Shown: piece by piece, positions 1 to 8,007 of the stretch
Layout of the letters: every line of letters starts with the position of its first letter
Numbering within the stretch: position 1 is the stretch's first letter
From: Geothrix terrae
GTDB lineage: Bacteria; Acidobacteriota; Holophagae; Holophagales; Holophagaceae
Direction of reading: 5' to 3'
Length of the DNA stretch: 64,000 nucleotides
NCBI RefSeq assembly: GCF_022808775.1
Contig: NZ_JAKZLA010000001.1
Location: 434,001-498,000 of the forward strand
Position numbers and translations under genes: made by a program
The notes under the pieces: model-generated
Told to the model about the DNA's origin: nothing
The model's database searches: none
The model's input: only the letters and a program-made list of their open reading frames with translations

Positions 1-769
1 TGTACTTGAAGTCTTCGCCGTAATGGATGCCATCGGAAGAGATGACGATGGCCAGATCCCGGCCGAGCGCCCAACCGCGTGCCCGCACGCTTTCCGCCAG
101 GGCCTTGCCGAGGTGGGATGCCAGCTCCTGGAACCGCTCGAAGGAGGCCGAAGGCAGGAGGATGGGCACGATCTCCACCGTCGGGTCCTGGTGCTTCAGC
201 CAGTAGGCGATGGCCTCGACCGAGTGTTCGCTGTCCTGCATGGCGGCGTCCTGGATGACGTCCGCGGCGGGGATCCGCTTCAACAGGTCCTCCCGCAGGC
301 CGGAGACGGGGATCTCGCCATCCGGGGAGCGCCAGGCCCGATAGGAATCGAACACCAGGGCGTTCTTGGCGCCGAAGCGGCGGTATTTGTGGAAGACCCC
401 TACCAGAACGATGGTCCTGGCCTTCACCAGCGGCATCAGCTGGCGGTACACGCGGCCTGCATAGAGGTAGTCATCGTGGGGGCAGATGAGACCGGCCACG
501 CCCGGGGGAGGCATGGGGTCGAGCGCCTCCGGCGCCGGCGGGAGGGCGGTCCGTTCCCACACCTTGGCCATCTGCTCCGGCGTCGAGGCGAACCCCACAG
601 CGTCCTGCTGACCTCGGAGATCTCCCTGGGAGGGAATGCCCATGGACTTCCTGACCTCTTTCACCGTAGGCCGCTGAGGGGGTACGGGGAGCGTGGAGAG
701 CGAAGCCTGGGCGAGGCCCGGGAGGCATGCGAGGAGACAGGCGCAGAAGAGGGCCGCGGCGCGTTTCAT
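1..769 (-). CDS. Exported Memo-like protein (AmmeMemoRadiSam system protein B family), C-terminus beyond window
   Basis: About 256 codons are visible; the stop lies beyond base 1. The protein starts with a cleavable signal peptide (MKRAAALF...LAQA, about 22 residues), so it is probably periplasmic. After a Pro-rich linker it reads GLICPHDDYLYAGRVYR, and near the edge SSDGIHYG, both typical of the Memo/AmmeMemoRadiSam B fold, related to non-haem iron dioxygenases. The ATG at 767-769 follows a GGAG at good spacing. Family members are often cytoplasmic and sit beside AMMECR1 and a radical SAM gene; those partners, if present, lie left of the window. The biochemical activity of the family is unsettled, so no reaction is assigned. 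Confidence 0.8.
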   Translation of the reverse strand, partial: MKRAAALFCACLLACLPGLAQASLSTLPVPPQRPTVKEVRKSMGIPSQGDLRGQQDAVGFASTPEQMAKVWERTALPPAPEALDPMPPPGVAGLICPHDDYLYAGRVYRQLMPLVKARTIVLVGVFHKYRRFGAKNALVFDSYRAWRSPDGEIPVSGLREDLLKRIPAADVIQDAAMQDSEHSVEAIAYWLKHQDPTVEIVPILLPSASFERFQELASHLGKALAESVRARGWALGRDLAIVISSDGIHYGEDFKY

Positions 770-814
770 GGGGGGATCTCCGGAACCACCGTAACAGCAC
801 GAACGGAGACTACC

Positions 815-1032
815 CGCGACTTCGATTCCGATCGGCCCACGAAAAAACCCCCCTTGCGGGGGCTGGTTGGAGGCGCCGATCGGAATCCGGTTCCCGCCGC
901 GCGGCTGGCTGCGCACGGCCCTGATCGCCGGAAACGCCACATCAAGTGGCGTCCCCGGCGGGGCCTACCTGCGCGCCATCCGCGACTTCGATTCCGATCG
1001 GCCCATGAAAAAGCCCCCTTGCGGGGGCTGGT
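815..1032 (-). repeat. tRNA-Cys-linked structured repeat element, copy 1
   Basis: Directly behind tRNA-Cys, on its transcribed strand. A 72-73 bp unit occurs twice in direct orientation (981-1052, overlapping the tRNA 3' end, and 815-887), a period of 166 bp. Each unit holds the last ~20 bases of tRNA-Cys, a C-rich hairpin with a T-run, and an inverted copy of the tRNA T-arm. The 93 bp core between units (888-980) carries the motifs GATGGCGCGCAGGTAGG (964-980, minus strand) and GTGCGCAGCCAGCC (903-916, minus strand), which can pair with each other (TGGC-GCGCA against TGCGC-A-GCCA). They enclose an 11 bp hairpin at 930-956. The same motifs and architecture recur after tRNA-Gln near 16.3-16.5 kb. 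E. coli tyrT has analogous repeats carrying a tRNA 3' end, but with a different core. Confidence 0.8.
1008..1030 (-). terminator. Intrinsic terminator of the tRNA-Gly/tRNA-Cys operon
   Basis: On the minus strand a 7 bp GC stem (AGCCCCC/GGGGGCT, loop GCAA) is followed by TTTTTC, starting 3 bases after the CCA of tRNA-Cys. A near copy with six T residues lies at 842-864 in the second repeat unit. Confidence 0.85.
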
Positions 1033-1107
1033 TGGAGGCGCCGATCGGAATCGAACCGATGAATACAGGATTTGCAGTCCCGGGCCTTACCACTTGGCTA
1101 CGGCGCC
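1033..1107 (-). tRNA. tRNA-Cys (GCA)
   Basis: The cloverleaf is complete: acceptor GGCGCCG/CGGCGCC, anticodon loop CTGCAAA giving GCA, T-arm ATCGG-TTCGATT-CCGAT, discriminator U73 as usual for Cys, and an encoded CCA at 1033-1035. It is transcribed after tRNA-Gly from the promoter at 1255-1283. The 16 bases 1040-1055 (T-arm and acceptor 3' strand) have a perfect inverted copy just downstream at 987-1002, so an alternative hairpin can compete with the tRNA fold. Confidence 0.97.
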
Positions 1108-1168
1108 TTGCGTTTGGTGCGATGGAGCTTCTGACATGATCCGGGCCGCTTGCGCGGCCCGGGTGGAG

Positions 1169-1243
<75 letters not shown>

Positions 1244-1254
1244 GTGAGACATCA

Positions 1255-1283
1255 AGACTAGCAATGGCGCGCGATACGGTCAA
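1255..1283 (-). promoter_or_regulatory. Sigma-70-type promoter of the tRNA-Gly/tRNA-Cys operon
   Basis: Read on the minus strand: -35 TTGACC (1278-1283), exactly 17 bp spacer, -10 TAGTCT (1255-1260), placing the start a few bases before tRNA-Gly. The -35 box overlaps the last codons of the upstream Fur-family gene. Confidence 0.75.
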
Positions 1284-1714
1284 CGGTCTTTTTCGGATCG
1301 GCAGGTGGGGCAGAGTCCGAACAGCATCAGTTGATGCCGGGTGATGCGGAATCCCGACAGGGTCTCGAGTTCGATCAGCGATTCGTCGAGACCGCACGCG
1401 TCCACTTCCACCGTGCGGCCGCACCGCTCGCATTGAAGGTGGTGGTGGTGCCGACGCGAGTCGCAGCGGACGAAGCGCATCACCTGGTCCGGGCCCATGA
1501 TGCTCTCGGCCCAGCCCTCTTGCACGAAGCGCTCGAGGTTGCGGTATACCGTGGGCAGGCCCGAGCGGCGCTCCGGCATGCGCTCCCAGATCTCTTCCAC
1601 CGTGAGCGGGCGATCCGAATTCCGGAGGACCTGGAGAATCCCCTCGCGCTGAGGCGTCTGCCGCATGCCGGCGGCGCGCAGGGAGGGCGAAGGAGCGGGG
1701 GCAGGGTCGGGCAT
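1280..1714 (-). CDS. Fur-family metal-dependent transcriptional regulator
   Basis: 144 residues, normal size for Fur/Zur/PerR. The winged-helix N-terminus reads MRQTPQREGILQVL...TVEEIW...LPTVYRNLERFVQEG. The C-terminal dimer and metal domain has the His-rich HHHHLQCERCG and a CPTC pair near the end, giving the four Cys of the structural zinc site. The sequence alone does not separate Fur from Zur or PerR. ATG 1712-1714 gives the usual length but has no clear ribosome site; the internal ATG at MRQTP is an alternative. It is divergent from the sensor kinase at 1739, with only about 25 bases between the starts. Confidence 0.88.
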   Translation of the reverse strand: MPDPAPAPSPSLRAAGMRQTPQREGILQVLRNSDRPLTVEEIWERMPERRSGLPTVYRNLERFVQEGWAESIMGPDQVMRFVRCDSRRHHHHLQCERCGRTVEVDACGLDESLIELETLSGFRITRHQLMLFGLCPTCRSEKDR

Positions 1715-1738
1715 GGTCCTAGGATGCCAGATTCGGGC

Positions 1739-3424
1739 ATGCTGGACCCTATGCTCCAGCGCACATTGGGCCGGTTGGGCGCCCCGGACGCCAGCCAGCC
1801 GTTCCTTCCCCTCGCCTTCCGGCTCTACGCCAGCTTCGGGCTGCTCGTGCTGCATCTCGCGCTGCCCGCCGAGGGGCGCGTCGCCGGCGCTGGCGAGGAT
1901 CTGTACCTGGCGTGCCTGGCGCTGCTGCTTCTCGAGTCGATCTGGGAGGTCAGCCTCGGCCTCCGCGCGCGGGACCAGATCTTCCCCACGCCCGCCCTGC
2001 CCTGGATCTGGTGGAACCTGGTGCTGGACTTGGCCCTGGTCACCCTGGTCATCGCGTATCAGGGGGTCACCCATGAGCGGTTCTCCACCCTCTACATCTT
2101 TCCCGTGCTGGCCTCCGCCTTCTATCTCGGGACCACGGAGATCGTCTGGGTGGGTGTGGTTTCCTCCATCACCCACATCCTCCTGGTGCTGGGCTTCACC
2201 TTCGGATTGCTCCCGGCTTTCGGGTTGTCAGGTGAAACCACGGACCCGGAAGGGACCCGCCTGCCCTTCCTGCTCGGCATCGCCTCCCTGCAGATCTTCG
2301 CCACCACCCTGGTGGTGGTGCTCATCCGCCGCAACCTCGACCGTCTGCGCACGGATCTCAGCGCCAGCGAAGCCACGGTGGACGAACTGTCGGCCCTGCA
2401 CCTCCGGGTCGTGGAGTCCATGTCCTCTGGCCTCATCACGCTGGATCTGGCAGGACGGATCACGTCCGGGAATCCGGCCGCGGCGGCCATCCTGGGCCAT
2501 CCGGTACCCCTGGGCCTCCCCATCCACGAGGTGCTCCCCCTCGCGCAACCCCTTCCGGCTCAGCACCGCTTCGAGGTGACCCTTCCGGTGGCAGGCCGTC
2601 CTCCGCAGATCCTGGGTGGGCATCTGACCTCCCTCCGGGCCCCCAGCGGTCAGGAAACCGGCCAATTGCTGCTGTTCCAGGATCTGACGGAGATCAAAGC
2701 CCTCGAGGAGCGCACGCGGATCAGCGAGCGGCTGGCTTCCATCGGGCAGCTGGCGGCTGGCCTCGCCCACGAGCTCAGGAACCCGCTGGCCTCCATCAGC
2801 GGATGCGTCCAGCTCCTGCAGCGCCCGGAGGCTCCGGAGGACGTCAGGTCTCGCGTGTTGGGCATCCTGGACCGGGAAACCCAGCGGGTGGGCGCCATCG
2901 TCTCGGACTTCCTCGATCTCGCCCGGCCAGAGGCCGGCCCAGGGCAAGTGCTCCCCCTCGGCCGGATCCTTGAAGAAGCCCGCGCGAGCTGGGAGATGGA
3001 CCCCCGGACCGAGGGGCTCCCCCTGGACATGCCGGAGCCGGTGTCAACGTTCATCCTTGCGGATCCGGTCGGGGTGCACCGGATGCTCATGAACCTTCTG
3101 AGCAACGCCCGCAAGGCGGTGAATGGCGTCCCACAGCCCCAGGTCCGGCTCACCTGCAGTGTTTCCGGAGGACAGGTCCGGCTGGAGGTCGAAGACAACG
3201 GCTGCGGCATGGCCCCTGAACAGCTGGATCACTTGTTTCTGCCCTTCTCCGGCAGCTTCGAGGAGGGGTCGGGACTGGGCATGAGCCTGGTCTACAAGTT
3301 TACTGAGGCCATGGGATGGCGCATCGAGGTCCAGAGCCGTCCTGGCGTGGGCACCCGGGTCCGGATTTTCCTACCCGAGTGTCACCAAGGAGAGCCATTG
3401 GCACAGCACGAGGATCCGGCGTAA
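1739..3424 (+). CDS. Membrane sensor histidine kinase, PilS/NtrB-like
   Basis: About 561 residues. The N-terminus holds roughly six hydrophobic segments (FRLYASFGLLVLHLAL through LLGIASLQIFATTLVVVLI), then a PAS-like region (VVESMSSGLITLDLAGRIT). The HisKA H-box GLAHELRNPLASI has the phosphorylated His near residue 344. The HATPase part has the N-box NLLSNARKAVN near 452, then DNGCGM and GSGLGMSLV. All catalytic boxes are intact. The membrane layout is that of PilS, which controls type IV pilin transcription, but no response regulator lies beside it. ATG at 1724, 1739 and 1751 are in frame without a decisive Shine-Dalgarno, so the start is uncertain by a few codons. Confidence 0.85.
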   Translation: MLDPMLQRTLGRLGAPDASQPFLPLAFRLYASFGLLVLHLALPAEGRVAGAGEDLYLACLALLLLESIWEVSLGLRARDQIFPTPALPWIWWNLVLDLALVTLVIAYQGVTHERFSTLYIFPVLASAFYLGTTEIVWVGVVSSITHILLVLGFTFGLLPAFGLSGETTDPEGTRLPFLLGIASLQIFATTLVVVLIRRNLDRLRTDLSASEATVDELSALHLRVVESMSSGLITLDLAGRITSGNPAAAAILGHPVPLGLPIHEVLPLAQPLPAQHRFEVTLPVAGRPPQILGGHLTSLRAPSGQETGQLLLFQDLTEIKALEERTRISERLASIGQLAAGLAHELRNPLASISGCVQLLQRPEAPEDVRSRVLGILDRETQRVGAIVSDFLDLARPEAGPGQVLPLGRILEEARASWEMDPRTEGLPLDMPEPVSTFILADPVGVHRMLMNLLSNARKAVNGVPQPQVRLTCSVSGGQVRLEVEDNGCGMAPEQLDHLFLPFSGSFEEGSGLGMSLVYKFTEAMGWRIEVQSRPGVGTRVRIFLPECHQGEPLAQHEDPA

Positions 3425-3619
3425 ACTTCCGGCAGCTTTCCGTCATCTAAATCAAGACACACCCTTGCAGGGTCCACTTGGCACCTGCCAAAGTGGTTCA
3501 TCCCCTCTACGGCTTTTGGATCCTGCCTTCAGGCAGGCACCGCCCAGGCTTGAGAGGGAATGGCCACACGCCAATGCCTTTGACATCCCCCCGTACCGCC
3601 CACCGGGCCAGGATCTGCC
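3425..3619 (+). other. Intergenic leader upstream of hfq with two hairpins
   Basis: No gene seen. Two inverted repeats could form in the hfq leader: 3474-3496 (CCACTT.../...AAGTGG with a one-base bulge) and 3522-3537 (CCTGCC/GGCAGG). Neither is followed by a T-run, so they do not look like intrinsic terminators. No known riboswitch class was recognised. Confidence 0.4.
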
Positions 3620-4102
3620 ATGAATCGGAAGCTCATCCGACCGAACCTCACCGAACTCAAGGATAAATTGGGCATCCCCGCCAAGGGGGGCGGCGGGGAG
3701 GTCATGACGCCGGTCCCGCCTCCCATCACTGCCGGCGGGGAACCGAATCCGGCCGTCAATCCGGCGGCGGCCACCGCGCCCCAGGGACTGGGGAGTCCCC
3801 GGCGCAAGATCGCGCCCCCCGAGCAGACCAACGCCGAGAGCTTCTACTACCTCAAGCAGATGCAGTCCAAGACGCCGATGGTGATCGTGCTCCAGGACGA
3901 CGAGAAGGTGCGTGGCGTCATCGAGTGGTACGACAAGCACTGCCTGAAGATCAACCGGGTGAAGGAACCCAATGTCCTGGTGCCCAAGCACAACATCAAG
4001 TACATCTACAAGCAGGAGGAGGAGCCCCGGATCCGCCGCAGCCGCCCGACCAAGAAGGAGGAGCCGCTGAACGCGGAGGTGGAGATCCCCGCTTACGACT
4101 GA
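3620..4102 (+). CDS. hfq: Hfq-like RNA chaperone with N-terminal extension
   Basis: 160 residues. The Sm-like domain occupies about residues 75-135: [19 protein letters not shown], then Sm1 ([16 protein letters not shown]) and Sm2 ending [10 protein letters not shown], which corresponds to the YKH block of E. coli Hfq. It should form a hexameric ring that binds small RNAs and mRNAs. It is preceded by about 75 residues rich in Pro, Gly and Ala, and followed by a short charged tail ([10 protein letters not shown]). Standard Hfq is about 80-100 residues and starts directly with the Sm fold. Next gene pdxA is 27 bases downstream and probably co-transcribed. Confidence 0.8.
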   Translation: MNRKLIRPNLTELKDKLGIPAKGGGGEVMTPVPPPITAGGEPNPAVNPAAATAPQGLGSPRRKIAPPEQTNAESFYYLKQMQSKTPMVIVLQDDEKVRGVIEWYDKHCLKINRVKEPNVLVPKHNIKYIYKQEEEPRIRRSRPTKKEEPLNAEVEIPAYD

Positions 4103-4129
4103 GGATGGGAGCGCCCGACGGGGACCACC

Positions 4130-5278
4130 ATGAGCCGCCCACCGCACATCGCCATCACCTTGGGGGATCCCTGCGGCATCGGGCCCGAGCTGCTGTTGAG
4201 GTCGCTGCCGACCCTGCGCTCCTGGGGTGACGTGACCGTGGTGGGCTCCCGTGCCGGTGTGGACCTGCTTCAGGGGACGGAGGGAAGGCGCGCCATCTGG
4301 CAGTGGACGGACGCCCCCGCCCCCGCTCCGGAAGGCTTCCTGGGAACGGCCTGCGGCCTCGAAGTGGGGGATCCAAGCGGGTCGGCCACCGCCCTCTGGC
4401 TGGACCCCACTCCGGAGATCCGTGCGGATCGTCTGGAACTGGGCCGCGGGTCCGCCGCCTCCGGTCGGGCCACCGTGGAAGCCATCCGCTGGGCCGCAGG
4501 CATGGCCCTGTCCGGCCGCGTGGATGCCCTGACGACCCTGCCCATGGCCAAGTCCGCCGCGCACCTCGCTGGATACCCCATCCCCGGCCACACCGAGTTC
4601 CTCCAGACTCTGGCCGGCGCGCCTATCGTCCGCATGGCCTTCGTCAGCCCCCGCTTGTCCGTCGTGCTGCATACGGTTCATCAAAGCCTGCGCTCCGTGG
4701 TGGAGGACCTGGACGCGGAAGCCGTGGCCGAGACCTTGGCCTTCTCGGCCGGGCAGTTCATCCGGCTCACCGGGAATCCGGATCTCCGCGTGGCCCTCTG
4801 CGCCCTCAACCCTCATGCGGGTGAGGCTGGCGCTTTCGGGGACGAGGAAGGCCTCCTGGCCGAAGCCCGCGACCGGGCCGAGACCGCGTTCCGCGAAGCG
4901 GGCCCTGCAGGGCCCTTCGCCGACCTCCCGTCCCCGTTCCCGAGGGATCCCAGAGCCGCCTCGGCGCCTCGGTTCTCCGGTCCCCTGCCCTCGGACAGCC
5001 TGTTCCACCGCGCCGTGTCGGGCGAGTTCGACCTCGTGGTGGCCCTGTACCACGACCAGGGGCTCATCCCCATCAAGCTGCTGGAGCCCGCCCGGGCCGT
5101 GAATCTCACCCTGGGATTGCCCTACATCCGGACGAGCCCCGACCACGGCACCGCCTTCGACAAGGCGGGAAAGTGGGTGGCGGATCCCAGGAATTTCCTC
5201 GAGGCCGCCGCGCTGGGCGTGCGGCTCGCCGGGCGGGCCCGCCAGGAACCCTGGGCCGCCCAGGTGGTCGGATCATGA
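4130..5278 (+). CDS. pdxA: 4-hydroxythreonine-4-phosphate dehydrogenase
   Basis: 382 residues. It oxidises 4-phosphohydroxy-L-threonine with NAD in pyridoxal-phosphate synthesis; metal-dependent, cytoplasmic. Diagnostic stretches are ITLGDPCGIGPEL at the N-terminus, GHTEFLQ, LNPHAGEAGAFGDEE, VALYHDQGLIPIKLL and TSPDHGTAFD, which together supply the metal His residues. It is about 50 residues longer than E. coli PdxA, mostly through loops. The stop overlaps the ATG of the next gene, a PLP-fold enzyme (ATGA at 5275-5278), so the two are translationally coupled. Confidence 0.95.
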   Translation: MSRPPHIAITLGDPCGIGPELLLRSLPTLRSWGDVTVVGSRAGVDLLQGTEGRRAIWQWTDAPAPAPEGFLGTACGLEVGDPSGSATALWLDPTPEIRADRLELGRGSAASGRATVEAIRWAAGMALSGRVDALTTLPMAKSAAHLAGYPIPGHTEFLQTLAGAPIVRMAFVSPRLSVVLHTVHQSLRSVVEDLDAEAVAETLAFSAGQFIRLTGNPDLRVALCALNPHAGEAGAFGDEEGLLAEARDRAETAFREAGPAGPFADLPSPFPRDPRAASAPRFSGPLPSDSLFHRAVSGEFDLVVALYHDQGLIPIKLLEPARAVNLTLGLPYIRTSPDHGTAFDKAGKWVADPRNFLEAAALGVRLAGRARQEPWAAQVVGS

Positions 5279-5979
5279 GTCCGGCCCTCCGGGCGGAATT
5301 CGGGCCGGGCGCCACGCTGTCCGGCGTGGATGTCCATGCCGGCGCGGTTCCCCGCACCGCGCTACCCGTGCGCCACGGATCGCCCCTGCACCTGGACGCC
5401 CATATGGATCGCCTGCAGGCTGGGGCTGGCGCCCTGGGCCGGTCTCCCGCGTGGCTGGATGATGCCGCCGGAGAACTCCGCCGCTGGCTGGAGCGCCATG
5501 CCGCTCCCGAGGCGGCGTTGCGGTTGGAACTCCACCTGGACCTCAACCTCCTGGATGCGCGGCTGGAGCCTCTGCCCCAGGCCACGGCGCCGTACCGGCT
5601 CGCGCCCATGCCGCATCCCATGGGGGATCTCCGACCCGATCCCCTGGCGCTCCACAAGGGGCTCTCCGGCCCGTGGCGGCCCCAGGTGCTTTCCGAAGCC
5701 TGGCGGCAGGGCGCCGAGGACGCACTGCTGCTGTGGCCCGACGGCACTCTGGCCGAAAGTGCCATCGCCACCGTCGCACTGGAGCACGGGGAATCCCTGA
5801 TCCTGCCGCCGATCGAAGGCCGCGTGGCCAGCGTGGCGGAACGCATGGATCTCCCGCGCTGGACGGTGGAGCGGGGCTGGCGTGTGCAGCGCGCCCCCAT
5901 CACCCTCGAGGACTGCGCTCGAGGGCAGCTCTGGTGCCTGAACGCCCTCCGCGGTCTCTGGCCCGCCACGCTGCTGTGA
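5275..5979 (+). CDS. PLP-dependent class IV aminotransferase or aminodeoxychorismate lyase
   Basis: 234 residues, fold-type IV. HKGLSGPW carries the expected PLP lysine (as in the HKT motif), GAEDALLLWPDGTLAESAIATV is the substrate and cofactor loop, and LPPIEGRVASV follows the family pattern. The Asn usual in the E-x-x-x-x-N motif is replaced (ESAIAT). Size and context fit a PabC-like 4-amino-4-deoxychorismate lyase or a small D-amino-acid/branched-chain transaminase; these cannot be separated here. ATGA overlap with pdxA and TGATG overlap with the next gene. Confidence 0.75.
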   Translation: MSPALRAEFGPGATLSGVDVHAGAVPRTALPVRHGSPLHLDAHMDRLQAGAGALGRSPAWLDDAAGELRRWLERHAAPEAALRLELHLDLNLLDARLEPLPQATAPYRLAPMPHPMGDLRPDPLALHKGLSGPWRPQVLSEAWRQGAEDALLLWPDGTLAESAIATVALEHGESLILPPIEGRVASVAERMDLPRWTVERGWRVQRAPITLEDCARGQLWCLNALRGLWPATLL

Positions 5980-7970
5980 TGCACGCCATGGATTTCGCGG
6001 ACCTGATCTCCGCCCTCCTGCTGCCCCTTCCGCCCTGGCTGGGTTTCTGGATCTTCCGCCGCAGGGGACGCGTGGGGCTCAGCTATGGCTACTTCCTGGG
6101 CGGGATCCTCGCGGTACTGGCCCAGCCTTGGGCGCACCTCACCGGCCTGCCCCTGCCAGCGGCTCAGCTCGGCGCCGCCCTGTTCGGATTCACTCTCTTC
6201 CTGCAGGCCCAGCGGGAGGGCGTCCAGGGGGTGAGGCGTCTGGCCGTGGGGGTCGGCGGAGCGAGCCTCTTCCTCGCCCTGTTCCTGGCCAGGCTCCACC
6301 TGCCCTGGCAGGAGGTCGTGCGCTTCTGGATCGGCGCGGCCTTCGAGGCTCTGCTCTGGCTGGTCCTTTCAGACCTGGCCTACCGGTGGACCCATGGGCG
6401 CCAACTGGAACTTCGGATGCCCCTGGTGGGGGCCGCCACCCTGGGCGCGGGGGCGCTGGCCCAGCTCCTGCTGCCGCCAGGCGCGCCGCGGCTCTCCTGG
6501 CCAGCGGCCATCCTCGCGGGACTGCTTCTCGGCCTGGTCGCCCTCCAGCAGCTGAGGTGGCTGCGGGAGCAGGGAGCCTGGGTGGAGGGACGCGGCCAGG
6601 GGCTCCGCATGGCGCTGGCCCTGATCGAGAAATCGGGTCCTGCGGAACTCCCGGGATTGGCCCTGGGGCTCGATCCCCGCCAGCCCATGTGGCTGGTGGA
6701 CGACCAGGGCCGCGTCCTCGAATCCAATGGCCCTTTCAGCCAACTGGTGGGGCTGCCCCGCGATCAGCTGCGCGGCTACGTCATGGACGCGCTCTTCCAG
6801 GGCGGCGACCAGCCCGTCTGGCAGGCCATCCGGGACCAGCTCCTCCAATTCGGGAGTGCCTCCGTCGTGGCCACCCAGGTCAGCGAAGACGGAACCTTCA
6901 GCGAAGCCCTGCTGGAAGCCACGGCCTTCGATCGCGGCATGGGCCTGGTGTGGATCGCCCATTCCGCCGCGGGGGCCTTGACCCTGCAGGCCGGCGGGGC
7001 CCTCCGCGCCAGCGGTGACGAGGATCGCCGCAGGCTCGGCGCGAACGCCCTGCTGGCCCTCTCTGCAGCTTCGGACCGCCTGTTGGCCGACGCCCCCGAC
7101 GGCGTTCTCCGCGAGGCAGCCGGGCGGGTGAAGGAGGCGGCCGGCCGGCTGTACCCACCCCCGTCCGCGCGCGGCCAGGTGGAGGGCCGGCCTGCGCTGG
7201 AAAACCTGCTTCCCGGCCTCCGGAAGGTCCTGCCGCCCGGCCGGAGCCTGGATCTCCGCGCCGCGCCCCTCTCCCTGGCGGTGGCGCCGGAATCCCTGAA
7301 GCGCATCGCGACCCAGCTGCTGCTCCATGCGCGCGACCGCACGGGCCGGGAGGATCTGGTCCTGATGCTGGATGCCGCAGACCTGGGAGGCCACGACTAC
7401 GGCCTGCTCCATGCGGAAACCGTGGGGGGAACCGGGGGCTGGTCCCGCGAGCTGTTCGGTCTGGGCTGGTTGCGGGAATCCGTGCTGGAGGCCGGAGGGA
7501 TGCTGGAGCTGGAGCGGGAGCAGGATAATCAGGCGGGAGTCCGTCCGAGGGTGTACCTTCCCGCCGTCACGGCGACTCGCCCGCTGAATGGACCCATGCT
7601 GGCCGGACGGATGCTCTGGATCGTGGACGGCGACCCCTTGGCCCGGAGCGCGCTGGCGGATCTCGTCCACCTTCTGGGAGGGCGATCGGAGAGTTTCGAG
7701 GATCTGCCGCACCTCCTGAGGGGAAGCCGGGGGCAGCCGCAGCCCGACGCGCTGATCCTGGAGCGCACCCCGAAGCTCGAACGCTTCCACCGGGCTCTCC
7801 GCGCCTTCCAGAAACAGCCCATCCCCAGCCTGGTGATCGGCATGGGCCAGCCGCTGCCCATGGATCCCGGCTCCCTGGGCCTGCGTCGGATCGCATTCCT
7901 GGATAAGCCATTCGAATCCGCGGCCTTCGCCAAGTCCGTGCTGGCGCTGCTGCGGGCCCCGACCGAGTGA
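5979..7970 (+). CDS. Degenerate membrane hybrid sensor protein (PAS, pseudo-kinase, pseudo-receiver)
   Basis: About 663 residues. Seven or so hydrophobic segments fill the first ~190 residues; a PAS domain follows (MWLVDDQGRVLESNGPFSQLVGLPRDQLRGYV). The region where HisKA and HATPase domains should lie has no H-box, and the N-box position reads LLLHARDRTG. The C-terminus is receiver-like (MLWIVDGDPLARSAL ... FLDKPFES), but the phospho-acceptor Asp position is Glu (LILERT). It therefore looks like a signalling scaffold that keeps the fold without phosphotransfer. It overlaps the preceding stop (TGATG) and is followed 37 bases later by glmU. Confidence 0.65.
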   Translation: MHAMDFADLISALLLPLPPWLGFWIFRRRGRVGLSYGYFLGGILAVLAQPWAHLTGLPLPAAQLGAALFGFTLFLQAQREGVQGVRRLAVGVGGASLFLALFLARLHLPWQEVVRFWIGAAFEALLWLVLSDLAYRWTHGRQLELRMPLVGAATLGAGALAQLLLPPGAPRLSWPAAILAGLLLGLVALQQLRWLREQGAWVEGRGQGLRMALALIEKSGPAELPGLALGLDPRQPMWLVDDQGRVLESNGPFSQLVGLPRDQLRGYVMDALFQGGDQPVWQAIRDQLLQFGSASVVATQVSEDGTFSEALLEATAFDRGMGLVWIAHSAAGALTLQAGGALRASGDEDRRRLGANALLALSAASDRLLADAPDGVLREAAGRVKEAAGRLYPPPSARGQVEGRPALENLLPGLRKVLPPGRSLDLRAAPLSLAVAPESLKRIATQLLLHARDRTGREDLVLMLDAADLGGHDYGLLHAETVGGTGGWSRELFGLGWLRESVLEAGGMLELEREQDNQAGVRPRVYLPAVTATRPLNGPMLAGRMLWIVDGDPLARSALADLVHLLGGRSESFEDLPHLLRGSRGQPQPDALILERTPKLERFHRALRAFQKQPIPSLVIGMGQPLPMDPGSLGLRRIAFLDKPFESAAFAKSVLALLRAPTE

Positions 7971-8007
7971 ACCTGGTGGCTGTTGTAGGCTGGAGACTGG
8001 AGGCAGC

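Noticed and set aside
871-890. Possible second tRNA-Cys
   Set aside because: Only the last ~20 bases of the tRNA are present, without anticodon or D-arm; part of the repeat element.
815-1052. CRISPR array
   Set aside because: Only two units, unit length 72-73 bp and tRNA-derived; no cas genes and no short spaced repeats anywhere in the window.
3425-3619. Riboswitch upstream of hfq
   Set aside because: Two simple hairpins only; no match to a riboswitch consensus I know.
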